Shown: one piece after another, positions 1 through 7,697 of the stretch
How the letters are laid out: each line of letters opens with the position of its first letter
Position numbering within the stretch: the stretch's first letter is position 1
Origin: an uncultured Lactobacillus sp.
GTDB lineage: Bacteria > Bacillota > Bacilli > Lactobacillales > Lactobacillaceae
NCBI GenBank assembly: GCA_910587695.1
Contig: CAJUNC010000008.1
Span: 1-64,000 of the forward strand
Direction: 5' to 3'
Length of the DNA stretch: 64,000 nt
The notes under the pieces: model-generated
The model's database searches: none
What the model was told of the DNA's origin: nothing
Seen by the model: only the letters and a program-made list of their open reading frames with translations
Made by a program: the position numbers and the translations under genes

Positions 1-646
1 TATATCGCGTTTGATTACATTTTAATATATTTTGATTAACAGTTATTTCCTCCCAGTTGATCGGTGATTTTTTAAAATAATATTTACGGTCATGTTCATT
101 TATCGGACGTAAAACACGACAGGGGACGCCTACAGAAACGACATTAGCGGGCAGATCTTTGGTGACGACACTACCAGCGCCGACCACAGTGTTATCGCCG
201 ATCGAAATTCCAGGCAAGACGATCACACCTGCACCGAGCCAACAATTTTTACCGATGTGGATCGCTTGATTATGTTGATACCCTTTTTCTCTTAATTCAG
301 GTAAGATCGGATGCCCTGCAGTCGCTAGTGTCACGTTAGGTCCAAACATTGTGTGATCACCCACATAGATATGAGTGTCATCAACAACGGTCAAATTGAA
401 ATTGGCATAGATGTGGTCACCAAAATAACAATGCTTACCACCAAAATTAGCATGAAATGGTGGTTCAAGATAGCAATTTGGTCCGATCTTGCCAAACATT
501 TGTTGCAATAAAGTCTGACGCTTGGTTTGTTCATGGGGACGAGTCTGGTTAAATTCATAGAGCAGTTCTAAACAAGCTGTCTGTTCGGTCATGATCGTTT
601 CATCATTTGGTAAATACAACTCACCAGTGTGCAATTTTTCGCGCAT
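1..646 (-). CDS. Sugar O-acetyltransferase (maltose/galactoside acetyltransferase family), 3' end outside window
   Basis: Reading the minus strand from the ATG at 646 gives 215 codons with no stop before the window edge. A GGAGG-type ribosome site lies just upstream at about 653-658. The protein starts MREKLHTGELY, the N-terminal Mac domain pattern, and continues into left-handed beta-helix hexapeptide repeats (GKNCWLGAGVIVLPG and IGDNTVVGAGSVV) with the catalytic-type His in the NLTVVDDTHIYVGDHTMFG region. This matches LacA/Maa trimeric acetyl-CoA-dependent acetyltransferases of the cytoplasm, which are normally 185-205 residues. The tail here is therefore already longer than usual and must end just outside the window. 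The acceptor sugar cannot be told from sequence. Confidence 0.9.
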   Translation of the reverse strand, partial: MREKLHTGELYLPNDETIMTEQTACLELLYEFNQTRPHEQTKRQTLLQQMFGKIGPNCYLEPPFHANFGGKHCYFGDHIYANFNLTVVDDTHIYVGDHTMFGPNVTLATAGHPILPELREKGYQHNQAIHIGKNCWLGAGVIVLPGISIGDNTVVGAGSVVTKDLPANVVSVGVPCRVLRPINEHDRKYYFKKSPINWEEITVNQNILKCNQTRY

Positions 647-747
647 TTTTTTGACCTCCACATAAAAATATTTTTTAAAATTATACGCTTTCATAGTTGG
701 AGAAACAAGTATTTACACTGTTATTTTTAAAATTTGAATTAATTTTC

Positions 748-776
748 TTGTTGTCTTTTAATTTTTAGTGTGATAA
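748..776 (+). promoter_or_regulatory. Promoter of the attenuated MFS transporter unit
   Basis: TTGTTG (748-753), a 17-nt spacer and TGATAA (771-776) place a likely start of transcription near 783. That is about 30 nt before the leader peptide at 813. Assigned by eye from consensus spacing. Confidence 0.5.
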
Positions 777-812
777 ACTCTGACTTATCAAATTTAAGTG
801 AGGCGAAAAAAG

Positions 813-878
813 ATGAGAACTGCAACTAAACAACTGCAAACTAACAATAGCATTATTATTATTCGGATCATTTCTTAG
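813..878 (+). CDS. Isoleucine-rich leader peptide (attenuator leader)
   Basis: A 21-codon ORF begins with ATG at 813, about 8 nt after GAGGCG. It ends in NNSIIIIRIIS and TAG at 876-878. Six of the 21 codons are Ile, with four consecutive ATT at 852-863 followed by CGG ATC ATT. This arrangement of clustered regulatory codons, then a stop, then a strong intrinsic terminator is the hallmark of ribosome-mediated attenuation, as in the ilv and thr operons. Slow Ile-tRNA charging would stall the ribosome just before the base-pairing region and change folding of the RNA. The ORF is too short for standard gene calling. Function is inferred from layout. Confidence 0.75.
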   Translation: MRTATKQLQTNNSIIIIRIIS

Positions 879-984
879 GTGGTGCGGATAGTTTAGCTTG
901 TCTGCATCACCGTGGTGCAGACAGGAGCAGACTCAACTTTTGGGCGTAGCGACTGTTTGTCAAAATGGTCGCTACGCCTTTTTT
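878..984 (+). terminator. Transcription attenuator with alternative hairpins
   Basis: Three pairings are visible. GGTGGTGC (878-885) can pair with GCATCACC (904-911). The overlapping segment TGTCTGCA (899-906) pairs perfectly with TGCAGACA (916-923). A perfect 11-bp terminator stem, GGCGTAGCGAC (943-953) with GTCGCTACGCC (968-978), is followed by six T at 979-984. The first two pairings exclude one another, and the first lies directly downstream of the leader Ile codons. I could not find a clean antiterminator that directly captures the terminator's 5' arm, so the exact switch is unresolved. Confidence 0.75.
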
Positions 985-1063
985 GTAGCTTAAATTAAAA
1001 AGGAGGGACACAGAGCAGATATTAGAACTACAGATCACATATTAAAAGGGGAGGAATTTGATC

Positions 1064-2374
1064 ATGATGGGATCAGAAACAAAATTATCAGAAACAGAAG
1101 TTGTTAGAAGTTCAGTCAAGACGGTGATCTTGGCTTCGATGATCGGAACAGCCGTCGAATTTTTTGATTTTTATGCGTATGGAACAGCTGCGGCAGCGTA
1201 TTTCCCCAAAGTCTTTTTTCCACAGATGACGCCATTACTGGCGACCGTCTTGAGTTTATTGACATTTGGGGTCGCATTTGTGGCTCGACCGGTGGGATCA
1301 TTTTTATTTGGACACTTTGGGGATAGTTTAGGGCGTAAGAAGACTCTAGTATTATCGATGCTAGTTATGGGAGTCTCAACGATCTTGATCGGTTTTTTGC
1401 CAGGTTACAGCAGTGTTGGAGTCTTGGGGGCGTTGTTGCTATGTGCTTGTCGTTTTGTCCAAGGGATCGGACTTGGTGGTGAGTGGTCTGGCGCCGTTTT
1501 AGTGGCGACTGAAAACGCACCTGCGGACAAGCGTGCTTTATATGGGGCTTTTCCTGAAGTTGGAGCTCCGATCGGCTTTTTCTTATGTAACGGTCTGTTC
1601 TTTGTTTTAGAGAAAACTTTGACGGCACAGCAGATGTTAGCTTTTGGTTGGCGCGTACCGTTTTTGGTGTCAGCGGTCCTAGTCGTGATCGGACTTTATG
1701 TGCGACATCATCTGCAAGAAACACCGCTTTTCCAATTAGCGCAAGAAAATGATACGACGACCAAGACACCATTGAAGGAATTATTTTCCGATTACTGGAA
1801 AGATATCGTCAAAGGAACATTTATCATGGGGGGAACATATGCGATGTTTTACACTTTGACGACCTGGTCTTTAGCATATGCGACGACAGCTTTAGGCTTT
1901 AGCCATTCTGAGATGTTGTTATTATTGATGGGAGCGATCATCGAATTTGCGGTCTTGATCATGACGACTTCATTGTTAGCTGATAAGATCGGACGCAAGA
2001 AAGTATTGTTGACTGCTACAGTTGGCTTAGTCGTCTTTTCCTTGGTCTTTCCGTATTTTCTAAGTGGACAGCATAATTTAGTGGGCATGTTGTTGTTTTT
2101 AGGGGTCGGATTTGTCATCATGGGGACGTTATATGGACCTGTGGGGGCTGTTTTACCAGAGCTTTTTCCGACAAAAGTTCGTTACTCAGGAGCTGGGATC
2201 ACATATAACCTAGCAGCAGTGGTGGGCGCTGCTGTAGCTCCGTCGGTAACGACTTGGCTGATCGCACGTTTTGGCGCGCATGCAGCGGGGCTGTATATGT
2301 TTGTCTTAGCTGTGGCCTCAGTTGTAGCTTGGCTGACCACAAAAGAGACAAAAGATGTCGACTATACTAAATAA
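1064..2374 (+). CDS. MFS transporter, metabolite:H+ symporter (MHS) family
   Basis: A 436-residue, 12-helix major facilitator. The loop 2-3 signature GHFGDSLGRKK (about residues 83-93) and the C-half copy ADKIGRKKV are typical, and the overall pattern (GTAVEFFDFYAYG near the N terminus) is that of the MHS/ProP/KgtP-like group. These import small carboxylated metabolites with protons. The start is taken at ATG 1064, 9 nt after GGGGAGG (1048-1054). The TTG at 1058 is too close to that site. The gene stands alone behind the Ile-rich leader and attenuator, which suggests expression rises when isoleucyl-tRNA is short. That makes a branched-chain amino acid or a related acid a candidate substrate, but this is inference from regulation only. 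Confidence 0.85.
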   Translation: MMGSETKLSETEVVRSSVKTVILASMIGTAVEFFDFYAYGTAAAAYFPKVFFPQMTPLLATVLSLLTFGVAFVARPVGSFLFGHFGDSLGRKKTLVLSMLVMGVSTILIGFLPGYSSVGVLGALLLCACRFVQGIGLGGEWSGAVLVATENAPADKRALYGAFPEVGAPIGFFLCNGLFFVLEKTLTAQQMLAFGWRVPFLVSAVLVVIGLYVRHHLQETPLFQLAQENDTTTKTPLKELFSDYWKDIVKGTFIMGGTYAMFYTLTTWSLAYATTALGFSHSEMLLLLMGAIIEFAVLIMTTSLLADKIGRKKVLLTATVGLVVFSLVFPYFLSGQHNLVGMLLFLGVGFVIMGTLYGPVGAVLPELFPTKVRYSGAGITYNLAAVVGAAVAPSVTTWLIARFGAHAAGLYMFVLAVASVVAWLTTKETKDVDYTK

Positions 2375-2450
2375 AGATCGAAAAAATACTTGCCTTGTAG
2401 TTAACTTCATTGTTTATACTAAACGTAATAAAAAAGAAGGGTATGAGATA

Positions 2451-2808
2451 ATGATGACAAAGAGCAGTATTTTTACAGTAGTTTTAGTAGTATTATCTGG
2501 GATCTTAGGTTTTTGCACAAATGTTTAGGCAGATATCGTGCGATCAGAACGAAAAGAAGCTTATCCAGAAGGATATGATAATTACGCTCGGGCAGCTGAT
2601 AGTGAACGTAAAAAAGATCCACCCAGCGATCAAAGATAACATTCCGTTTACCACTAGCATGAGCGATCCAATGAATGCTTCGATGAATGCTACGCGCAAG
2701 CTAGCCAAAAAAGATGGCGCCCAGATCAAAAATGGGGTCCGCCATGACGATAATGAAGTACAACTTGAGCGTTTTTTACGTAAAAATGGTTTATTAAAAC
2801 AAAATTAA
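2451..2808 (+). pseudogene. Broken small secreted protein
   Basis: After AAGAAGGG (2434-2441), ATG at 2451 opens a 25-codon hydrophobic signal-peptide-like stretch ending FCTNV. TAG follows at 2526-2528. The same frame continues ADIVRSERKEAYPEGYDNYA up to TAA at 2637-2639. The adjacent frame then reads on as MSDPMNASMNATRKLAKK and ends LERFLRKNGLLKQN at TAA 2806-2808. Together these read as one secreted protein of about 115 residues with a CAG-to-TAG nonsense change at the signal peptidase region and one later frameshift. The family is not recognised. A shorter intact gene starting at 2521 has no ribosome site. Confidence 0.5.
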
Positions 2809-2819
2809 TTTATACTGGT

Positions 2820-2872
2820 GAGGCTGTGATATAAGTTTTCAAAAAAGAATACTTATGTCACAGCTTCTTTTT
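2820..2872 (+). terminator. Intrinsic terminator
   Basis: A 16-bp stem with two G-U pairs joins GAGGCTGTGATATAAG (2820-2835) to CTTATGTCACAGCTTC (2852-2867), followed by T5. Confidence 0.8.
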
Positions 2873-2928
2873 GCGTGAAAAGAAAGTTGTTTTCATGGTA
2901 TTGTTACTTAAAAAGCGAAAGGAATACG

Positions 2929-4071
2929 ATGGAGATGATGACTTTAGAGCAGCAATTGTCAAATTTAGCTAAAGAAGGCTGGGATAAGCGCAGTTTACGT
3001 TATTACCGGCAAAACTGCCTCAAACAAGCTAGCGTATCAATGACTTGTTGGCAAGCGATCCATGAAGTTGGAACGCCACTATATACAAAGATGCTGAAAC
3101 GTTCTTTGTTGCCAGCACGCTTGAAAATACAGTTAGTGTTGGATCATTTAGGAGCATATGTGGATGAACATAACTTTTTACAGCTTGCCCCGATGGCTAG
3201 ATATCACATTTGGGCTGACCTTTCACCATTAGCTGAATTTAATGTGCTTTTTAGAGCATTAGTCTTGCAATTATATGGAAGATCTCCTAAAAATAGTCAG
3301 CCGTTAGCTCAAGAAAACTCTGATTTTGCTCGACGGTTAAATCTTTTCCGGGGTCATATCGATCGGCAAGCCATCAGTTATTTACGGCAGACATATCCGT
3401 TTTTGCCCAATGATTTTTGGCGTTTAGCAGTTTATGCCAAGCAATGTGGAGTGGAGCTGGATTTTGAGACTGGGGCAAATTATCACAATCGTCACTTAGC
3501 TGAACAAACTGATTTTGTACCAGAAAATATGAAGGTGCAGCTGGCTAAAAATTCGAGCTATGGATATTTTTCGCGTTTCAATGATGCACGAATGGTGGAA
3601 TTTATCATCAATATCGATACGCTGGAGTTTGTCAGTCAGTGGAACGTGATCAAACAGGAAAAAACAGGTGGATTTTGTTCAGATCCTAAAAAATACAAGA
3701 TATCAGAATTGCGGGCTTTGGCAGATACTGAATCTTTTAATTATGGGATCCCACATGGAAAAGGGCGAGTACCATGGCGCTATCGCTATTCGCATGGCAA
3801 TCTTGATGGTGTCAATCCACTTGAATCTGATCTACGTAAGCAGGCCAAAAAGTTTTGGCACGCAGATAGCGATGCTAGAAAAGAAGTAAACGGTTATGGA
3901 GACCTCGTTAACAGTAATGGTATCGCTGACATTTTATGTTGGCAAAATGTTTCACGTGAAAATCGCTTAGCACTATATCGTGGCTACACCAATTGGTTAT
4001 ATCAGACAAAACGATCATCTACGGGGATATCTCACTATTATGCTTTACATAGTAGTGGAGAGGATATATAA
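2929..4071 (+). CDS. DUF3114-like conserved protein
   Basis: A 380-residue soluble protein starting at ATG 2929 behind AAAGGAA (2918-2923). ATG 2935 or 2938 are alternatives. The longer GTG start at 2875 lies inside the preceding terminator's tail and is unlikely. Segments such as GWDKRSLRYYRQ, FRGHIDRQAISYLRQ and TESFNYGIPHGKGRVPWRYRY recall the uncharacterised DUF3114 family of streptococci and lactobacilli. That assignment is from memory. No signal peptide, transmembrane segment or obvious catalytic motif is visible. It is followed 24 nt later by the PadR gene but has its own upstream terminator boundary. Function unknown. Confidence 0.6.
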   Translation: MEMMTLEQQLSNLAKEGWDKRSLRYYRQNCLKQASVSMTCWQAIHEVGTPLYTKMLKRSLLPARLKIQLVLDHLGAYVDEHNFLQLAPMARYHIWADLSPLAEFNVLFRALVLQLYGRSPKNSQPLAQENSDFARRLNLFRGHIDRQAISYLRQTYPFLPNDFWRLAVYAKQCGVELDFETGANYHNRHLAEQTDFVPENMKVQLAKNSSYGYFSRFNDARMVEFIINIDTLEFVSQWNVIKQEKTGGFCSDPKKYKISELRALADTESFNYGIPHGKGRVPWRYRYSHGNLDGVNPLESDLRKQAKKFWHADSDARKEVNGYGDLVNSNGIADILCWQNVSRENRLALYRGYTNWLYQTKRSSTGISHYYALHSSGEDI

Positions 4072-4095
4072 TCGGGGGTGTAGGAGGATGAGCTG

Positions 4096-4452
4096 ATGAA
4101 TAATTCACAACTATTAAAAGGAACGTTGGAGGGCTGTGTCTTATTAGTGATCAGCCAACAAGAAGTTTATGGCTATGAATTAGTCACTAAGCTACAGCAA
4201 CTAGGTTTTTTTGAGCTCAGTGCAGGGACAGTCTATCCGCTTTTGCAAAAATTAGAAAGACAAGGCTGTTTAAAAAGTCAGTTACGTGCTTCAAGTGAGG
4301 GACCAAAGCGAAAATATTATTACTTAACTACTAGTGGTCAAATTCAGATCCAAAATTTTATTAAGGATTGGCAACAACTTACGGCGACAGTGACAGCGGT
4401 CATCGAACAGACAGGGGGAAATGAAGATGGAGCCATTGATCGAAAAAAATAA
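4096..4452 (+). CDS. PadR family transcriptional regulator
   Basis: 118 residues, ATG at 4096 behind a consensus AGGAGG (4082-4087). A winged-helix PadR N-terminal domain is evident: LLKGTLEGCVLLVISQQEVYGYEL, then LSAGTVYPLLQKLERQGCL, then the wing with KRKYYYLT. This is the small PadR-s1 type with a short C-terminal dimerisation helix. PadR proteins repress their own operon and release DNA on binding small molecules or antibiotics. It overlaps the following DUF1129-type membrane protein by 26-32 nt, the usual two-gene arrangement, so it probably regulates that partner. Confidence 0.92.
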   Translation: MNNSQLLKGTLEGCVLLVISQQEVYGYELVTKLQQLGFFELSAGTVYPLLQKLERQGCLKSQLRASSEGPKRKYYYLTTSGQIQIQNFIKDWQQLTATVTAVIEQTGGNEDGAIDRKK

Positions 4453-5194
4453 CCAGTTGCGTGAAAAGTTAACGCGTGAGAATCAAAAATATTATGAAAA
4501 ACTTTTGGTATATTTACGGGTAAAAGGTAAAGATGAGGTAGCAACAGAAGCGGTGTTGTTAGAGATCTTACAAGATATGCTCGAAGCGCAAGCAGAGGGG
4601 CAAACAGCAAAACAATATTTTGGCACTGATCCTAAAGTGGCAGCAGATGAACTATTAGCTGAAATAAATGCTGATAGGAAAGAAAACTTAAAAGAAAAGT
4701 CGAGTCTGAGCGTATTCATCTTTTGTCTGCTAACATTATTAGCGTTTATGCATACTGAGATCAATGTTATCGAATATATTATTGAGATGGTCGGGATGAT
4801 CATTTTACTCAATATCACGCTTACTTTGCTGGGCAATGATGCTTTCAAACGTGTCCCGTGGCGTAGCTATTTAGGCATGGGTGTAGCATTTATAGTCTAC
4901 GTAAGTGTGTTGCTATTGAGTGATCATTTTACTCCAAAAACTTTGATCTATCCTCTTGGTACCGCAATATTGTGGGGGATCGGGCTGGTATTTGTGATCT
5001 ATTTGATGTTGTATTTTAAGTGGCCTGATTACTTTGGTAGTGGACTTTTCTACACTGGAGCCTTAGCTTTTGCGGCTACGTTAGTTCATCTACCACTCAC
5101 AAATAATATCTTTCAAACACTTTGGGGCCAAGTAAGTTTGATGGTGATGTTTGCATTGATCTTAATATTCAAAGCATTCAAATTCAAAAAATAA
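4421..5194 (+). CDS. DUF1129-like membrane protein, PadR partner
   Basis: 257 residues from ATG 4421. ATG 4427, 8 nt after AGGGGG, is an equally good start. The N-terminal cytoplasmic helical region has KYYEKLLVYLRVKGKDE and LLEILQDMLEAQ followed by YFGTDPK, the pattern of the DUF1129/HAAS-type modules that sit next to PadR regulators. About six transmembrane segments follow from residue 95 on. Such pairs are thought to respond to envelope stress. The actual job of this protein is unknown. Transcription ends at the terminator at 5338. Confidence 0.75.
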   Translation: MKMEPLIEKNNQLREKLTRENQKYYEKLLVYLRVKGKDEVATEAVLLEILQDMLEAQAEGQTAKQYFGTDPKVAADELLAEINADRKENLKEKSSLSVFIFCLLTLLAFMHTEINVIEYIIEMVGMIILLNITLTLLGNDAFKRVPWRSYLGMGVAFIVYVSVLLLSDHFTPKTLIYPLGTAILWGIGLVFVIYLMLYFKWPDYFGSGLFYTGALAFAATLVHLPLTNNIFQTLWGQVSLMVMFALILIFKAFKFKK

Positions 5195-5337
5195 ATTTAA
5201 ACTCTGCCATCTATAGCTGAAAATGGCCTAGCTTAGGTATTTGAGTATTTTAGCTGGTGGATCAGGTGCTTTGAGTGGCTAGCAAGAAAAAAGAAGAGAT
5301 CTGATAAGTGGTCACTGAATGTTGATATAACAAAAGA

Positions 5338-5372
5338 GGAGCTGAGACTCATAGAGTTTCAGTTCCTTTTTT
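5338..5372 (+). terminator. Intrinsic terminator between convergent genes
   Basis: A 13-bp stem GGAGCTGAGACTC (5338-5350) / GAGTTTCAGTTCC (5354-5366) with two G-U pairs, then T6. It lies between the PadR operon and the oppositely oriented macrodomain gene. Confidence 0.8.
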
Positions 5373-5375
5373 GGT

Positions 5376-6125
5376 CTAGTTATTTAACAAATAGTGGTAA
5401 AGGTTATGATCAATATCTTTGTAAGGGCAAAAAATGATCTTTATTTCGGGATGTTTAGCATGAAATTTTTCAGTGGTATCAAGTGCGATCTGAGCAGCTA
5501 ATGGGCTGGGGAAATTTTTATGTCCAGTCCCTAGACTACAAAAAGCGATCGAGCGGAGACCATTTTCTAACGCTAATGTCAAAGTGGCTTCATAACAAGT
5601 AGCTAGTTGTTGTTGGAGTTCTAATGTCGGCTCGCCCGTAACTTTAGGTGCTAGTGCATGAATGACGTGTTTTGCTGGTAGATGGTGACCAGCGGTGATC
5701 CGAGCTTGACCAGGCTTTAGATGAGTGTGTTGCATCACCAAAGCACATTCTTCACGTAATCGACTCCCAGCTAGAACGTGGATCTCATTGTCCAAACAGA
5801 TATGTTCTGGTTCAAAGCATCCAAGCATTTGGTCTGAAGCAGAATTGACGATCGCATCGACTTTTAGACATGTTAGATCTCCTTTGGCTAAATATATTCC
5901 AGATTTATATTCAGTCAGATCGCTTAGTTCAATGTGGCCACGCTTTTGCCAGATGAGATCTAACAAGTGATCTTCTTGTTGTAAGTAATGTTTGGGTAAG
6001 TCTCCTGGCTGGCGTTTAGTTACAAGTTGTCGCCAGTAAGCAAATTGGGCTGAGAGATCAGCTGGAAAAGGCCCGGTTGGTGCAAGTTTAGTGATCAATT
6101 CGGGTAAGAGTTCGGTGATTTGCAT
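5376..6125 (-). CDS. Zn-type macrodomain protein (protein-ADP-ribose hydrolase)
   Basis: 249 residues. An N-terminal helical part of about 75 residues precedes a macrodomain. The segment GCFEPEHICLDNEIHVLAG carries the Cys-His-Cys metal-ligand pattern of the zinc macrodomains (SauMacro/SpyMacro class). IAFCSLGTGHKNFP is the ADP-ribose loop. Members remove ADP-ribose from proteins and in some Firmicutes sit in lipoylation operons. Here the gene is alone. An oddity is that the usual NAAN at the start of the binding site reads NSAS, so the second Asn is lost. Activity may be altered. The start ATG at 6125 is clear. Confidence 0.85.
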   Translation of the reverse strand: MQITELLPELITKLAPTGPFPADLSAQFAYWRQLVTKRQPGDLPKHYLQQEDHLLDLIWQKRGHIELSDLTEYKSGIYLAKGDLTCLKVDAIVNSASDQMLGCFEPEHICLDNEIHVLAGSRLREECALVMQHTHLKPGQARITAGHHLPAKHVIHALAPKVTGEPTLELQQQLATCYEATLTLALENGLRSIAFCSLGTGHKNFPSPLAAQIALDTTEKFHAKHPEIKIIFCPYKDIDHNLYHYLLNN

Positions 6126-6277
6126 AAAATATATTCACTTCCGTTACAGATTGGCGGTCCTTTTTTGTTTTAAGCCGTCACTTCATTATAGAAAAATTTT
6201 TGTGGATTTTACAATGGATAGGTCTGAGCTTTTTGAGAGTAAAGCTCCTGCCTCAAAGCAAGTGAGATATTTTAGGA

Positions 6278-6325
6278 TAAAAAGAAGCCCACCCGAATTT
6301 TTTTAAAGATTCGGGTGGGCTTCTT
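6278..6325 (-). terminator. Strong intrinsic terminator of the PepSY gene
   Basis: A perfect 17-bp inverted repeat, AAGAAGCCCACCCGAAT (6282-6298) against 6309-6325. Read on the minus strand it is followed by TTTTT, so it ends transcription from the PepSY gene at 6361. Confidence 0.9.
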
Positions 6326-6360
6326 GTAGATAAGGTCTATGTCACAGCCTCTCATTTAGC

Positions 6361-6900
6361 TCACTTAGTTTTTTCGCTGAGGATCGTACCATCATCGGCA
6401 TTTAAAACGAGTTTGATCTTTTTATTATTATCTTGCAATTTTACTTTATAGACTGTTTTGCCATTTTCGATATCGAGTTTGATCTCACGCAATTTAGCTG
6501 AGCTGTATTTTTCTTTGGCCTTCTTTTCAGCATCTTCAAGTGAAAGTTTAGGTGTCGCTTGGCTCAATTGGACATCTTCTTTATCATCGCTGATATCTTC
6601 TGTGCTATGTTTGATAACTTTGCCACTGTTGCCGTCGATCTTGTATTCTTTTTCGATCTTATCGTCTAAGATCGTAACTTCATAGACGGGCTTGTTTTTC
6701 TTGTTTTCAAGTTCGATCTGAGTGATCTTACCGGCTTTGGCTTCTTTTAGAGCTGTTTTTGTTGCTTGCTCAAAGCTGACCTTAGCACTGATATTTTTGT
6801 CAGTACTATCCGCTAAAACAGTAGCTGCTGGTAAAACGCTAGCACCCGTCAAGGTCAGGCCCGCTAAAGCGAGCAAGACTTTTGTTTTTAAGTTGTTCAT
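6361..6900 (-). CDS. Secreted tandem PepSY-domain protein
   Basis: 179 residues with a signal peptide (MNNLKTKVLLALAGLTLTG, cleavage probably at the AAT/VLA-DST region). Two PepSY repeats follow: about residues 40-100 (SFEQATKTALKEAKAGKITQ to NSGKVIKH) and about 115-178 (LSLEDAEKKAKEKYSSAKLR to ADDGTILSE). PepSY proteins are extracellular and are often proposed to bind or inhibit proteases. The gene is divergent from the two-component system starting at 7032, sharing a 131-nt promoter region, so it is a likely target or modulator of that system. Confidence 0.88.
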   Translation of the reverse strand: MNNLKTKVLLALAGLTLTGASVLPAATVLADSTDKNISAKVSFEQATKTALKEAKAGKITQIELENKKNKPVYEVTILDDKIEKEYKIDGNSGKVIKHSTEDISDDKEDVQLSQATPKLSLEDAEKKAKEKYSSAKLREIKLDIENGKTVYKVKLQDNNKKIKLVLNADDGTILSEKTK

Positions 6901-7031
6901 TTGTGATACCTACTTTCTTTATTTGATGTCTTTAGTATAGGATCAAAAGATGAACACAAGATGAATAGCGGATATATTTACAAATTAATTTTGTTAAGTT
7001 AGGCTAAAGGTAGATCGTGGAGGAAATAAGG

Positions 7032-7697
7032 ATGAGAATTTTACTAGTTGAAGATGACCGCGTACTGAATCGTAGTTTAGTAAAGTTGTTAAAAACACAA
7101 AATTATAGCGTTGATCCTGCTTTTGACGGTCAGGAAGCGTTAGATCACCTGTTAGGAGCAGAGTACGATCTGATCATTTTAGATGTGATGATGCCACGGA
7201 TGGATGGCTTTGCTTTTATCAAAAAATTACGCACACAAGGAGATGAAGTTCCAGTTCTCATGTTGACGGCCAAGGATTCCTTAGCTGATCGGATAACAGG
7301 GCTTGATCTAGGTGCAGATGATTATTTGGTAAAACCATTTGAGTTTGAAGAGCTGTTGGCTCGGATCAGAGCAATGCTACGTCGAAAAAAGCGTGATGTT
7401 TTGAGCGATACAGTCCAATTAGGCGATATAACGCTAAATATTGCCAAAAAGCAGGTGAAAAAAGGTACTGCTTTGATCGAATTAACGGCTAAGGAATATG
7501 AAGTACTGGAATATTTATGTCGCAACCGCGGACAGGTCTTGACAAGAGACCAGATCCGTGAGCATGTGTGGGGCTTTGAATATGAAGGTGAGTCAAATAT
7601 CATTGATGTGATCATCAAAAATATCCGTAAAAAGACAAAAGATCCAGCTTTGATCAAGACAAAACGAGGGTTGGGCTATGTTGTTAAAGAAGCGTAA
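7032..7697 (+). CDS. OmpR-family response regulator (CiaR-like)
   Basis: 221 residues from ATG 7032. The upstream GTG at 7017 overlaps the GGAGG site and is rejected. The receiver domain has acidic D8/D9, phospho-acceptor D51 in LIILDVMMP, conserved Thr and Lys (MLTAKD, LVKPF), and a C-terminal winged helix (ELTAKEYEVLEYL to RGLGYVV). The sequence most resembles CiaR and related regulators. It overlaps the kinase by 20 nt, so the two are translationally coupled. Confidence 0.93.
   Translation: MRILLVEDDRVLNRSLVKLLKTQNYSVDPAFDGQEALDHLLGAEYDLIILDVMMPRMDGFAFIKKLRTQGDEVPVLMLTAKDSLADRITGLDLGADDYLVKPFEFEELLARIRAMLRRKKRDVLSDTVQLGDITLNIAKKQVKKGTALIELTAKEYEVLEYLCRNRGQVLTRDQIREHVWGFEYEGESNIIDVIIKNIRKKTKDPALIKTKRGLGYVVKEA

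Noticed and set aside
878..890. Possible T-box motif (GGTGGTGCGG) before the MFS gene
   Set aside because: The T-box core AGGGTGGNACCGCG is absent and a leader peptide with Ile codons explains the layout better.
1365..1772. 135-codon minus-strand ORF inside the MFS gene, and similar antisense ORFs in the antiporter, murP, IIC and helicase genes
   Set aside because: Shadows of real genes, without ribosome sites or sensible composition.
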